A stretch of DNA of 64,000 nt from Microbacterium soli (GTDB lineage: Bacteria; Actinomycetota; Actinomycetes; Actinomycetales; Microbacteriaceae): positions 1,240,001 to 1,304,000 of the forward strand of contig NZ_BAABCP010000001.1 of NCBI RefSeq assembly GCF_039539005.1, in the 5' to 3' direction. The number at the start of each line of letters is the position of its first letter. Position 1 is the stretch's first letter. Below the pieces are notes generated by a model. The model saw nothing but the letters and a program-made list of their open reading frames with translations. It was not told the origin of the DNA and did no database searches. The position numbers and the translations under genes are program-made. Positions 32,644 through 40,899 of the stretch are shown here, piece after piece.

Positions 32644-33201
32644 TCAGGCCTTGACGATGTCGACGGACTGCAGCACGACCGCCTCGACGGGGCGATCGCC
32701 GGCACCGGTGGGAACGGCGGAGATCGCGTCGACGACGGCCTTGGAGGCGTCATCGACGACGGCGCCGAAGATGGTGTGCTTGCCCTGCAGCCACGGGGTG
32801 GGGTCGGTGGTGATGAAGAACTGCGAGCCGTTGGTGCCCTCGGCCTTGCCGGTGATGGCGTTGCGGCGCAGACCCGCGTTGGCCATGGCGAGCATGTAGG
32901 GCTCGTTGAAGTTCAGCTCGGGGTGGATCTCGTCGTTGAAGTTGTAGCCGGGACCACCGGTGCCCTGGCCGAGCGGGTCGCCGCCCTGGATCATGAAGTT
33001 CGGGATGATGCGGTGGAAGATGACGTCCTTGTACAGCGGACCTTCGCCGGGCTTGCCGGTGGCGGGGTGGGTCCACTCCTTGGTCCCGTCGGCGAGGCCG
33101 ACGAAGTTGGCGACGGTGTTCGGCGCGTGATCGCCGTAGAGGTTGATGACGATGTCGCCGTGGTTGGTGTGCAGGGTTGCGACGTGAGAAGCATGAGGCA
33201 T
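32644..33201 (-). CDS. ppiA: Peptidyl-prolyl cis-trans isomerase, cyclophilin type
   Basis: 185 residues with cyclophilin marks: FHRIIPNFMIQGGDPLGQGT, MANAG, GSQFFITTDPTPWLQGKHTIFG. It speeds proline isomerisation in protein folding; no signal peptide, so cytoplasmic. Start ATG at 33201 (MPHASHVATLHTNHGDIV) is chosen; an ATG two codons earlier (33207) is possible. It is divergent from the next gene with 136 bp between. Confidence 0.93.
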   Translation of the reverse strand: MPHASHVATLHTNHGDIVINLYGDHAPNTVANFVGLADGTKEWTHPATGKPGEGPLYKDVIFHRIIPNFMIQGGDPLGQGTGGPGYNFNDEIHPELNFNEPYMLAMANAGLRRNAITGKAEGTNGSQFFITTDPTPWLQGKHTIFGAVVDDASKAVVDAISAVPTGAGDRPVEAVVLQSVDIVKA

Positions 33202-33337
33202 GGTCATATTCTCGCAGAGGCCTGCTGTGCGGGTGCAGATATTCGCACAAGTCGGACGGATGCGCCAGACCCTGCCCGCTTCCAGCCTCGCATGGCAAGA
33301 TGAGACACCTACGGACTCCGACCGACGGGAGAGCAAC

Positions 33338-33832
33338 GTGAACCTCAGCCGCAGGCGCAAGAAGGAGCTGCGCAAGCTACAGGACGATGCAGGGCAGCTG
33401 TGGGAGGCGCAGCAGGTGCTCGTGGGCCAGGCGGCGGGAATCGCCCGCGAAGCCGGCCGCCAGCTCGGGAACTTCAACCGTGAGCGGATCGTACCGGTCG
33501 TGCAGGACGCCTACGCGCGTAAGGTCGCCCCGACGGTGGATCGCGGGCTGCGGATCGGCAGGCACGTCGTCGACGAGAAGGTCGTCCCGATCGTGGGCGG
33601 TGTGGTCGGTACGGCGCTGTCGGCGTGGGACGTCGCCAACGCCAAGCGGCACGGCGCCGTGACCCGTGTCGCGCCCGCGCCGCGGAAGAAGGGCCTCGGC
33701 CTGGGATCGTTCATCGCGCTCGTGCTCGGCGCCGCGGCGGCGATCGGTGTGGTGGTCGCCGCCTGGCAGGCACTGCGCGCGGACGACGAGCTGTGGGTCG
33801 CCGACGACCCGCTGTCCGCTCCCGACGCGTGA
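33338..33832 (+). CDS. Hypothetical membrane protein, 164 aa
   Basis: GTG start at 33338 with GGGAGAG upstream. The first 60 residues are a charged helix (NLSRRRKKELRKLQDDAGQL), then a mixed region, and one membrane helix near the C-terminus (LGLGSFIALVLGAAAAIGVV) followed by an acidic end. This looks like a tail-anchored cytoplasmic coiled protein. Similar proteins are common in Microbacteriaceae; no function known. Its stop overlaps the next start (GTGA). Confidence 0.8.
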   Translation: MNLSRRRKKELRKLQDDAGQLWEAQQVLVGQAAGIAREAGRQLGNFNRERIVPVVQDAYARKVAPTVDRGLRIGRHVVDEKVVPIVGGVVGTALSAWDVANAKRHGAVTRVAPAPRKKGLGLGSFIALVLGAAAAIGVVVAAWQALRADDELWVADDPLSAPDA

Positions 33833-34335
33833 CAGCATCGACCGACGGCCACGGTAGAGCCGACGGGCTCGAGCGTGTCCGCGTCGCGGCATCCGCTCGA
33901 GGTCTGGACATCGACATCCGGGAGCGTCCGGCCGCCGGCAGTCTGCAGGAGGCCGCGAAGCTGCTGGGCCTGGAGCCCTCCGACATCGTCAAGACGCTGG
34001 TGGTCAAGCGCCACGACGACTCGTATCTGTTCGCGCTGGTGCCCGGCGGCCGCTCGATCTCCTGGCCGAAGCTGCGCGCCGTCGTGGGCGTGAACCGGTT
34101 GCGCCTGCCCGAACCGGACCTGGCGCTGGCTGCGACCGGGTACGAGCGCGGCACGATCGTGCCGATCGGCAGCAGCACCGACTGGCCGGTGTACGCGGAC
34201 GAGTCGATCGTCGGGCGCCGGGTCGCGATGGGCGCCGGTGCGCACGGCTACAGCCTGTTCGTCGACGCCGACGCGCTGATCGCCTCCTACGGTGCGACCG
34301 TGGCGGACATCTCCGTTCCCGAGTCGCAGCGTTAG
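33829..34335 (+). CDS. YbaK/ProX-type aminoacyl-tRNA deacylase
   Basis: 168 residues with the YbaK fold: AAKLLGLEPSDIVKTLVVK with the catalytic Lys, then VPGGRSISWPKLRAVVG, GTIVPIGSS and VAMGAGAHGYSLFVD. Such proteins clear mischarged tRNA (for example Cys- or Ala-tRNA-Pro). GTG start overlapping the upstream stop. Convergent with the NUDIX gene; a GC-rich hairpin (cggccg pairs) lies in the 24-bp gap. Confidence 0.9.
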   Translation: MTASTDGHGRADGLERVRVAASARGLDIDIRERPAAGSLQEAAKLLGLEPSDIVKTLVVKRHDDSYLFALVPGGRSISWPKLRAVVGVNRLRLPEPDLALAATGYERGTIVPIGSSTDWPVYADESIVGRRVAMGAGAHGYSLFVDADALIASYGATVADISVPESQR

Positions 34336-34359
34336 GGCGGCCGGCTGCGGCGGCCGGAT

Positions 34360-34782
34360 TCAGAGGATGCCGGCCATCCGCAGCGAGATGTCCACGAGCT
34401 TCACCCTCTGAAGTCGGGCCACCTCCTCGAGCGTGAACCACGCCGCCATGTCGGTGGACCCGTTGGTCTCGAACCGCAGGTGCCCGCCGGTGATCTCCGC
34501 CCGGTACACGATGCGCAGGGTGTGCAGCGGTGACCCCGCCTTGTGCAAGCGCTGGGAGCCCGGAATGACACGGGAGTGGATGCCGAGCAGCGCGGTGGTC
34601 TCGATGCGGAACCCGGTCTCCTCGCGCAGCTCACGTCGCACGGCGAGCTCGGGATCCTCGCCCTCCTCGAGACCTCCGCCGGGCATGGTCCAGGCCACTC
34701 GGCGCCCCTCGGTCCAGCGTGCGAGCAGGATCCTGTCCTGGTCGTCGGTGACGACCGCGTATGCCGCCACACGCAGATCCAT
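34360..34782 (-). CDS. NUDIX hydrolase
   Basis: 140 residues. The Nudix box is GGGLEEGEDPELAVRRELRE followed by ETGF, matching GX5EX7REUXEEXGU. It hydrolyses a nucleoside diphosphate linked to another group; the substrate cannot be told. ATG at 34782 has no ribosome site but TACTGT on the same strand about 7 nt upstream, so the mRNA may be leaderless. Confidence 0.92.
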   Translation of the reverse strand: MDLRVAAYAVVTDDQDRILLARWTEGRRVAWTMPGGGLEEGEDPELAVRRELREETGFRIETTALLGIHSRVIPGSQRLHKAGSPLHTLRIVYRAEITGGHLRFETNGSTDMAAWFTLEEVARLQRVKLVDISLRMAGIL

Positions 34783-34827
34783 GTTTCACACAGTAGCGCG
34801 CGCCACCCCGGCATCCGGATTCCCGCG

Positions 34828-35679
34828 TCAGCGGACCACCGCCGTGACCGACGCCAACCGCTGCAGCACCTCGTGACTGATGGACCCGAGCAGGAAGCGG
34901 CGCACGGCGCCGTGCCCGCGGCTGCCCACGACCGTCAGCCGTGCGCTGCCGGCGAGCTCGTTGATGATGACGGAGGGGAAGCCCTCGGCCACGGCCTCCT
35001 CGATCCGCAGGTCGGGGTAGGTGCCGCGCAGGCCCGCCAGCGACAGCGCGAGCGCTTGTCGAGCGTTCTCCTCCATGCCCTCCCGGTACGCCTGAGGGCT
35101 GGCCATGAGGGCATTGCGCGGGGCGGAGATCGGCGTCCAGACGATCACGGCCGTCAGCGGCTCGCCCAGGCGGTCCGCTTCGGCCGCCGCGAAGGCGATC
35201 GCCGCCTCGGACACCGCCGAGCCGTCCACACCCACGACCACACCGTGGCGCTCCTCGTCCGCATCGAGGTCGAAGTCCGGGACCACGACGACGGGGCAGT
35301 GTGAGGCGGCAGTGAGGCGGATGCCGTGCGAGCCGCGCGCTGGCCCCTGTCCGGGGCCTCGGTAGTCGCTGCCGATCACCAGCAGCACGGCGTCCTCCGA
35401 TGCGGCGGAGAGCACCGCGACGGGATCGCCGAGCTCGACGCGGGTGGTCACCGTCACACCGCCGGCAGTGAGGCGTTCGGCCTCGGCGGTGAGCAGCCGC
35501 TCGGTGTCGGTCAGGGCGGCGTCGATGACGATGCCCTCACCGACCATGCCGACCGCACCGCCGACGACACTCAGAAGCTCGATGCTCTGCGAGCGGGCGC
35601 GCGCCCGCTCCACCGCCCAGTCGACGGCCCGGCGGCTTCCGGAGGCATCCGTGACGCCCACGATGATCTTGTCGGTCAT
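34828..35679 (-). CDS. Universal stress protein with two Usp domains
   Basis: 283 residues with two tandem Usp domains (about 1-140 and 150-283). The second ends with VVGSRGHGAVRRFLLGSISH, the ATP-binding motif G-2x-G-9x-G(S/T); the first has VIGSDYRGPGQGPARGSHG, a longer glycine-rich form. Usp proteins bind ATP and adjust growth arrest and stress survival. Start ATG at 35679 with GGGAGCCC upstream. Single gene. Confidence 0.92.
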   Translation of the reverse strand: MTDKIIVGVTDASGSRRAVDWAVERARARSQSIELLSVVGGAVGMVGEGIVIDAALTDTERLLTAEAERLTAGGVTVTTRVELGDPVAVLSAASEDAVLLVIGSDYRGPGQGPARGSHGIRLTAASHCPVVVVPDFDLDADEERHGVVVGVDGSAVSEAAIAFAAAEADRLGEPLTAVIVWTPISAPRNALMASPQAYREGMEENARQALALSLAGLRGTYPDLRIEEAVAEGFPSVIINELAGSARLTVVGSRGHGAVRRFLLGSISHEVLQRLASVTAVVR

Positions 35680-35757
35680 TTCGGGCTCCCGTCCGTGGTG
35701 GCCTCACTCTATCCAGTCACGGCCGGATCCGCACCGTGCCGGTCCCGTCGGCCGGAT

Positions 35758-36888
35758 TCACACGCCCATCGCGTCCAGCGCGGTCCTGAGCCGGGCGACC
35801 GTGCCGTCGATATCGCCGAGCTTGTCGAGGCCGAACAGTCCCATCCGGAAGGTGGAGAACGACTCCGGCTCCCCGCAGTGCAGCGGCACGCCCGCGGCGA
35901 TCTGCAGGCCGTGCTCGGCGAACCGGCGGCCCGTGCGCAGACCCTGATCGGCGGTGTGCACGACGACGACGCTGGGCGCGGCGAACTCCGAGGCGGCCAC
36001 GGAGGGCAGCCCGCGCTCGGCCAGGAGCTCCCGCACCCGTCCGCCGAGCTCGATCTGCGCCGCACGCAGCGTCTCGAGGCCGCGATCACGGGTCTCGATC
36101 ATCTGCACGAGGTTGCGCGCGATGGAGTCGGTGGGCATGGTCGCGTGGTAGCCGGCACCGCCGTCGCGATAGCCGTCGGAGATGGCCAGCCAGCGGCTCA
36201 GGTCGAGGGCGAAGCTGCCGGGAACGCCGGATGCCACGGCATCCCGCCCCCGCTCGCTGAGCATGACGAACCCGGTCCCCGGGGTGCCGCTCCACCCCTT
36301 CTGCGGCGCGCTGAGCAGCACGTCGACGTCGAGGGCGCGCATGTCGACCCACATCGCCCCGGAGGCGATGCAGTCCAGCACGAACACCCCGCCGACCTCG
36401 TGGACGGCCGCGGCGAGCGCGCGCACGTAGTCGTCCGGGAGGAGGATGCCGGCCGCGGTCTCCACGTGCGGCGCGAACACGACATCCGGACGTTCGGCGC
36501 GGATCGCGTCGACGACCTCCGCGCTGGGGGCGGGACTCCAGGCGGCCTGCGGGCCGTCGCCATCGGGTCGGGCGGCGCAGACGGTGACGGCGGATGCGAC
36601 CGGCCCGGCCTCGAGGATCTGCGACCAGCGGTAGGAGAACAGCCCGTTGCGCACGACGAGGGCTTTCCGGCCGGTGGTCAGCCGGCGGGCGACGGACTCC
36701 ATGGCGTAGCTGCCGCCGCCGTTGATCACCGCGACGCCGTCAGCGCGATACGTGTCGCGGAGGATGGTCAGGGTCTGCTGCATGACGCCGATGAAGCGCT
36801 GCGACATGTGGTTGAGGGATCGGTCGGTGAAGACCACCGAGTACTCCAGCAGTCCGTCCGGATCGACGTCGGCGTGGGGAAGGCTCAT
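35758..36888 (-). CDS. Class V aminotransferase (PLP-dependent)
   Basis: 376 residues from the ATG at 36888. Fold-type I enzyme of the alanine-glyoxylate/serine-pyruvate aminotransferase group: NGGGSYAMESVARRL, the APHVETAAG loop, DCIASGAMWVDM and the PLP lysine in SAPQKGWSGTPG. It transfers amino groups between small amino and oxo acids. The chosen ATG has GGGAGG only 1-2 nt before it, too close for a ribosome site, so the exact start is uncertain. Confidence 0.88.
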   Translation of the reverse strand: MSLPHADVDPDGLLEYSVVFTDRSLNHMSQRFIGVMQQTLTILRDTYRADGVAVINGGGSYAMESVARRLTTGRKALVVRNGLFSYRWSQILEAGPVASAVTVCAARPDGDGPQAAWSPAPSAEVVDAIRAERPDVVFAPHVETAAGILLPDDYVRALAAAVHEVGGVFVLDCIASGAMWVDMRALDVDVLLSAPQKGWSGTPGTGFVMLSERGRDAVASGVPGSFALDLSRWLAISDGYRDGGAGYHATMPTDSIARNLVQMIETRDRGLETLRAAQIELGGRVRELLAERGLPSVAASEFAAPSVVVVHTADQGLRTGRRFAEHGLQIAAGVPLHCGEPESFSTFRMGLFGLDKLGDIDGTVARLRTALDAMGV

Positions 36889-36969
36889 GCCTCCCAGGGT
36901 GGCACCGCGCAGGGGTTCCGGTAAAGGGCTTCCACAAGACGGAACCCTCCCGAGGCTGCCGCACCAGCT

Positions 36970-37023
36970 CATGTGGCGCGATCAGTCACATCCCTGGGAA
37001 GAGGCGACGTGTCGCGCCACATG
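36970..37023 (-). terminator. 54-nt inverted repeat after the lipoprotein gene
   Basis: catgtggcgcga (36970-36981) is a perfect inverted copy of tcgcgccacatg (37012-37023). It stands 9 bp after the stop of the lipoprotein gene and upstream of the aminotransferase start. The 30-nt loop is long for a terminator, so an operator for the aminotransferase gene is an alternative. Confidence 0.5.
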
Positions 37024-37032
37024 AACCCGCCA

Positions 37033-37587
37033 TCACGGCATCTTCGTGGCCGTGATGCTCAGGTTGGCCTGCTCGGAGAAGACGACCAGCACGCCGGTCT
37101 CGCCGTCGTTGAGGTTCCACATGTTGGAGGACCCGTTCTCGAACGGGCCGTTCAGGGTGTAACCGGCGGTCTCGGCATCCTGGAGCATCTGCTCGACCTC
37201 CGCCATGCTCACGCCGTCGTAGTTGAGGGCCCAGCCGCCGCCGACCGTTCCACCGCCCTCTCCGACCGTCACCACGGATGTCGGCGCCTTCTCGGGCAGC
37301 GGCAGGTCTTCGGGGAACCCGTCGGGGATCTTGGTGCCGACCTTGACGTCACCCAGACCGACCTCCACATCCCCCGCGGGCCCCTCGTCCGCATCGGCAT
37401 CGGGGACCTCGGCGGCGCCCTCCGGTGCCGCGTCGCCCTCCTGACTCGTCGTTCCGGGCTGGTCGGCGGGTTCCCCGCCACCAGAGCACCCGGTCAGCAG
37501 CAGGCCGCACAGCGCCAGCGGCGCCGCCACGCGGACGGCGAGGGAATGGGGGATTCTCATGCGTTCCCGAGTGGGCAAGTGATCCAT
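37033..37587 (-). CDS. Putative lipoprotein
   Basis: 184 residues. Signal peptide with lipobox LLTGC (Cys34), then an acidic, Pro/Ala-rich linker (about 35-80) and a compact domain with IPDGFPEDLPLPEKAPTSVV and GFENGSSN-like loops. The domain resembles small secreted proteins of actinobacteria with a repeated PDGFP motif; no function known. Start ATG at 37587 with AGGAG 5 nt upstream. The roughly 300 bp upstream contain only its promoter region and an IS-like repeat. Confidence 0.8.
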   Translation of the reverse strand: MDHLPTRERMRIPHSLAVRVAAPLALCGLLLTGCSGGGEPADQPGTTSQEGDAAPEGAAEVPDADADEGPAGDVEVGLGDVKVGTKIPDGFPEDLPLPEKAPTSVVTVGEGGGTVGGGWALNYDGVSMAEVEQMLQDAETAGYTLNGPFENGSSNMWNLNDGETGVLVVFSEQANLSITATKMP

Positions 37588-37780
37588 GATGACTCCTGGG
37601 GATTGGTGATCATTGTTGCCCACATGATACAAACCCCTGGTTCGGCGGCGAGGCGCACCATCGTGATCCGCGCCGGCTTCGCGAGCCCATTCAGCGAGTT
37701 CGGGTAGCGCCGCAGCCCAACCCAACGAAACCTGGCAGTCCGACTCCGCGCACTGGCGCCTGGCCGACGGCCGGACTCTC

Positions 37781-37804
37781 ACCTGTGACATGTCTCGCGA
37801 ATCA
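37781..37804 (+). repeat. IS-like 24-bp repeat, copy 1
   Basis: acctgtgacatgtctcgcga plus atca. A copy with 20 of 24 matches lies at 39688-39711 in the same orientation. It resembles the subterminal repeats of IS481-type elements; here no transposase remains beside it. Confidence 0.5.
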
Positions 37805-37884
37805 ACCGTGAAAGAACGAAGCGAAAGCGGTCTGTCGATCGCCGAGCGGTCCTCCATCGCGTACCGGATCGCAGATCTCGTCGC

Positions 37885-38745
37885 CTAGAGCGTCCGGCAG
37901 AGAACGTCGAACAGTGCGCGGGCGGCGGGCCCGGGGCTTTGGCGAACTGCGACCGAAAGCGCGGCATGTGCTGCATTGCGCAAAGGAACAGCCCTGAGCG
38001 GCGGGCCGATCATCGACTCAGCGAGCACAGCAACACCCGCGCCTCGAGCAACGAGCCCAAGCGCGGTATCAGGGGAATGCGCTTCGACAGCAGGTTGAAT
38101 GTCGCACTTCGCCGCCTGGCCCATGAGCTCTAGTGCGGCACGGATGCCAGTGCCGGCCGCGAGCGTAATGACGTCGACTTCCGCAAGTTCACGCATATCG
38201 AGCGCATCGATCTGGCACCATGGATGGCCCTCCGGCACCCCGACGCAGATGCACTCATCGACGAACATCAAACTGGCGAACGACGCTGGAAGCGGTTCGC
38301 AGTGTGCGACCAAGATCACGTCGAGTTCACCCCGTAGTAACCCCTCGATCAATGGCTCCGAGTCGTCTTCGACCAACGTCGCGCTCACCCCAGGGTAGGT
38401 TGCACGGAACTCCGCGAATCCATCGAGGAAACCCGGGATCGTGCAACCGATGATTGTGCCGATCCGCACACTTCCGCGAACGAGCCCATTCAGTTCGTCG
38501 CTCACACGCTCGATGCTGTCGACTCCAGCGAGTACGGCTTGCATCGTCGGGATCATCGTCCGCCCCTCGAGTGTGAGCCGCGGGGTGCGCGTGGATCGGT
38601 CGAAGAGCGAAACGCGGAGTTCGCGTTCAAGCTTCGCCACCTGGGCGGAAACACCGGATTGGCTGACATGAAGGGAACGCGCAGCTTCGGTGAAGGAGCC
38701 GAGACGTGCGACCTCGACGACGTACCTGAGTTGATGCAGTTCCAT
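37885..38745 (-). CDS. LysR-family transcriptional regulator
   Basis: 286 residues. N-terminal helix-turn-helix: MELHQLRYVVEVARLGSFTE ... SLHVSQSGVSAQVAKLERELRVSLFDR. The rest is the periplasmic-binding-like effector domain (about 90-286). It is divergent from the SnoaL-like gene with 70 bp between, so it probably controls that gene and itself in response to a small molecule. The effector is unknown. Confidence 0.93.
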   Translation of the reverse strand: MELHQLRYVVEVARLGSFTEAARSLHVSQSGVSAQVAKLERELRVSLFDRSTRTPRLTLEGRTMIPTMQAVLAGVDSIERVSDELNGLVRGSVRIGTIIGCTIPGFLDGFAEFRATYPGVSATLVEDDSEPLIEGLLRGELDVILVAHCEPLPASFASLMFVDECICVGVPEGHPWCQIDALDMRELAEVDVITLAAGTGIRAALELMGQAAKCDIQPAVEAHSPDTALGLVARGAGVAVLAESMIGPPLRAVPLRNAAHAALSVAVRQSPGPAARALFDVLCRTL

Positions 38746-38815
38746 AAGCAGAAATGCTAGTTCACATAAATATCAGATGTTTTACTTCTATTCCGGGAAC
38801 AGCGAGCATACAAGC

Positions 38816-39169
38816 ATGAACACCTCAGGGATGACACCAGCGACCATCGCCGAACTCTACTTCGAGTGCTGGGCGGCCGGAGACCCGGAGCCGCTTCGCG
38901 ATCTCCTGCATTCGAACGTAACCTTCGATGGAGCTCTCGGTTCCACGCGCGGCCCGGAAGAGTTCCTGGAAGGTCTCGCCGGAATGTTTGCTGCGACGAC
39001 GTCGAACGTCGTACGGCTGCGTCTGGCATCCGATGAAGATGTCGTCACCTGGTCGGAACTCCAAATCGGTGGTAAGGCTCCGATGCAGGTCGCTAACTGG
39101 ACCCACGTTGAAAATGGGCGAATCGTCGCGGTTCGCGCGACTTTCGATCCGCGGCCGATATTTGCCTGA
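38816..39169 (+). CDS. SnoaL/NTF2-like protein
   Basis: 117 residues from the ATG at 38816 (MNTSGMTPATIAELYFECWA). One NTF2-like cone fold: an N-terminal helix pair, then VTFDGALGSTRGPEEFLEGL, and beta strands ending FDPRPIFA. Members are small enzymes (isomerases, cyclases) or binding proteins. Divergent from lysR. Both genes lie between two IS-like repeats and may have arrived together. Confidence 0.82.
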   Translation: MNTSGMTPATIAELYFECWAAGDPEPLRDLLHSNVTFDGALGSTRGPEEFLEGLAGMFAATTSNVVRLRLASDEDVVTWSELQIGGKAPMQVANWTHVENGRIVAVRATFDPRPIFA

Positions 39170-39750
39170 ACACTGTTACCAAGAGGCCGTGACGCGCACG
39201 ATGGGCAGATCCGATTGCCATTGTCGTGTCCGGGAGCTGCACGAGACGCCCCTGGCGACGGTCATGGCAGTACGTGGTCGACATAGCTGCCCGATGCGGT
39301 CGGCTGGTCTCATTGCGATATCGAGGCGGCGACGCATCCGCCCGAGTACTCCGACGTACGAGGTCCGCCGGCATCGGTCAGAGCGAAACGTCCAAGTGAT
39401 TCGTCAGCAACCCGACTTGGCTGCCGGACTCGTCGTAGCTTGGCCTGGAGCAGGGGTTCTCTCGCCCGGTCAACATATCGTCCACAGCCGCGAACTGCCC
39501 GGTCGGACTGATCGACTCGCGCACTTCCGCCGCTTGCCTGGTGACGTCGAAACCTCTCAACGTCGCTGTTCCCGCATCAGCGTCGTCCCCCAGCCCCGGT
39601 CGACTACCGCCGACGGGAAGATCAGCTTCCGCCGCGCAGGCAGAATGCACCACACACAACGGGAGCCCGGACGATGGCCGGGCTGCCACCTGTGACACAT
39701 CTCGCAACTCATCCGAGACCCATGTCCCGAGTCACCACACTGTGGAAGCA
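39170..39750. other. Scarred intergenic region without a clear gene
   Basis: About 580 bp with several open frames on both strands, none with a family match, good start or normal residue composition. It contains the second IS-like repeat (39688-39711). I read it as decayed mobile DNA. Confidence 0.6.
39688..39711 (+). repeat. IS-like 24-bp repeat, copy 2
   Basis: acctgtgacacatctcgcaa plus ctca, 20 of 24 identical to 37781-37804, same strand. The two copies bracket lysR and the SnoaL-like gene (1.9 kb). Confidence 0.5.
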
Positions 39751-40017
39751 ATGGAGCGTTGCGGGAACAGACGACCACGGGTTGAGAAGCTCGTTTCCAC
39801 ATGGAATCAAGGCACCCGCGATGATGCCGAGGCCACAGGCACCGCCGACGATCACCTAATCGACGCAGCGGCGGAACCAAGTAGACGACCTCGAACACGC
39901 CTCACCGACAAGGAAGTGGACGCTATGCGAACACTCCTCGCTCAAGGCGTCAGCGTTAAGGAGGTGTCACGTCAGTTCGGAGTGCATCGCGGAACCGTGT
40001 GGGCCAAGACTCGCTAG
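39751..40017 (+). CDS. Small protein with Hin-type helix-turn-helix
   Basis: 88 residues from the ATG at 39751. The C-terminal half, RTRLTDKEVDAMRTLLAQGV then SVKEVSRQFGVHRGTVWAKT, is a clear resolvase/invertase-type helix-turn-helix. Such small proteins are often found as leftovers or partners of serine recombinases. No strong ribosome site is seen, so it may be a remnant of a longer recombinase. It ends 2 bp before the convergent HAAS gene. Confidence 0.55.
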   Translation: MERCGNRRPRVEKLVSTWNQGTRDDAEATGTADDHLIDAAAEPSRRPRTRLTDKEVDAMRTLLAQGVSVKEVSRQFGVHRGTVWAKTR

Positions 40018-40019
40018 AT

Positions 40020-40436
40020 TCAATGCCCAGACTGGACGCGAGTCCGTCGAGCTTGCGCTGCCACCGTCAGCACCACAACCCATGCGACGAGCAGCAACGC
40101 GCCGACCACGACGCCCCAGAGCGGCTCGATGCCCCAGAGAAGCGGCCGCCCGCCAACGAGATCGATGATGCCCTTACTCAGGAACCAGCCGCCCGCTACC
40201 GCGAGGAGGACCGACGCGACCACAAGTGGCCAGAATCGTATCGGAGCACTCGACGGTGCATATTGCTTCGCGTAGTCCTGGGGCGAGCCGAAGCTGTCAT
40301 ATGGGTCTTCATGCGTGTCGGCGATGTGACTCTCTACCTGGCGGAGAACATCAGCGATGCGGTCTTCATGAGTATCTTGCAGTTCCAGTGAGAGCCGGAG
40401 TTCGTCGAGATACTCGCTTGCTCGTTCGTTAGTCAC
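40020..40436 (-). CDS. HAAS-domain membrane protein, partner of PadR
   Basis: 138 residues. The N-terminal charged helical domain (TNERASEYLDELRLSLELQD, then a DSFGSPQDYAKQ loop) is a HAAS-type signal helical bundle; two membrane helices follow (about 75-95 and 108-130). Such proteins are regularly encoded after a PadR regulator and are thought to relay or dampen envelope signals. GTG start at 40436 with AAAGGAG upstream, overlapping the padR stop by 8 nt. Confidence 0.8.
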   Translation of the reverse strand: MTNERASEYLDELRLSLELQDTHEDRIADVLRQVESHIADTHEDPYDSFGSPQDYAKQYAPSSAPIRFWPLVVASVLLAVAGGWFLSKGIIDLVGGRPLLWGIEPLWGVVVGALLLVAWVVVLTVAAQARRTRVQSGH

Positions 40437-40776
40437 GGTGCTCCTTTGAAGAGTGAATGATCGTGCTTGCGAGACGTGAAAACTCTGCCCATCTCCCGCG
40501 AATGCGGGCCAGCTCGTCCCGGCCTTGATCGGTGATCTTGAAGAACTTACGTCCGGGGCCGCCGTCGCCATCTTGCCAAGTGGCGACGAGGTGACCCGCA
40601 GCTTCGTACCTGGCCAGGAGTGGGTACAGGGTGCCACCCTTTACCTGCCCCAGCCCGCCCTGCTCGAGGCGCTGCGCGATCAAGTAGCCGTAAGTCTCAC
40701 CTTCGGAAATGATCGAGAGAACTGCTGGCCCGAGCACGCCGCGTAGCCATTCTGAGGGCCACGAGTCAACTTCCAT
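40429..40776 (-). CDS. PadR-family transcriptional regulator
   Basis: 115 residues from the ATG at 40776. The winged helix-turn-helix has ISEGETYGYLIAQRLEQGGL, KGGTLYPLLARYEAAGHLVA and the YxLT-like KITDQGRDEL wing. PadR proteins repress their own operon and are released by ligands or envelope stress. Co-transcribed with the HAAS gene. No ribosome site; a -10 box 6 nt upstream suggests a leaderless mRNA. Confidence 0.92.
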   Translation of the reverse strand: MEVDSWPSEWLRGVLGPAVLSIISEGETYGYLIAQRLEQGGLGQVKGGTLYPLLARYEAAGHLVATWQDGDGGPGRKFFKITDQGRDELARIRGRWAEFSRLASTIIHSSKEHRD

Positions 40777-40812
40777 GACTAAACAGTATCGCAATCTAGT
40801 CAGTACTGCTAC
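40777..40812 (-). promoter_or_regulatory. padR promoter with possible operator
   Basis: TACTGT on the minus strand (40783-40788) lies 6 nt before the start codon. The perfect palindrome cagtactg (40801-40808) and a second cagta at 40784-40788 are about two turns apart and could be the PadR operator. Confidence 0.45.
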
Positions 40813-40899
40813 ATAGTCGAAGATTATGCCCGCCCATCACGTGGACAGCCGCCTGGTTGGCGTCACAGTCGACGCGAGATTCCATCGCCGAGCGGATCC

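Noticed and set aside
37809..37889. Short frame VKERSESGLSIAERSSIAYR... after the IS-like repeat
   Set aside because: Only 26 codons, no ribosome site, overlaps the lysR end; not enough to call a gene.
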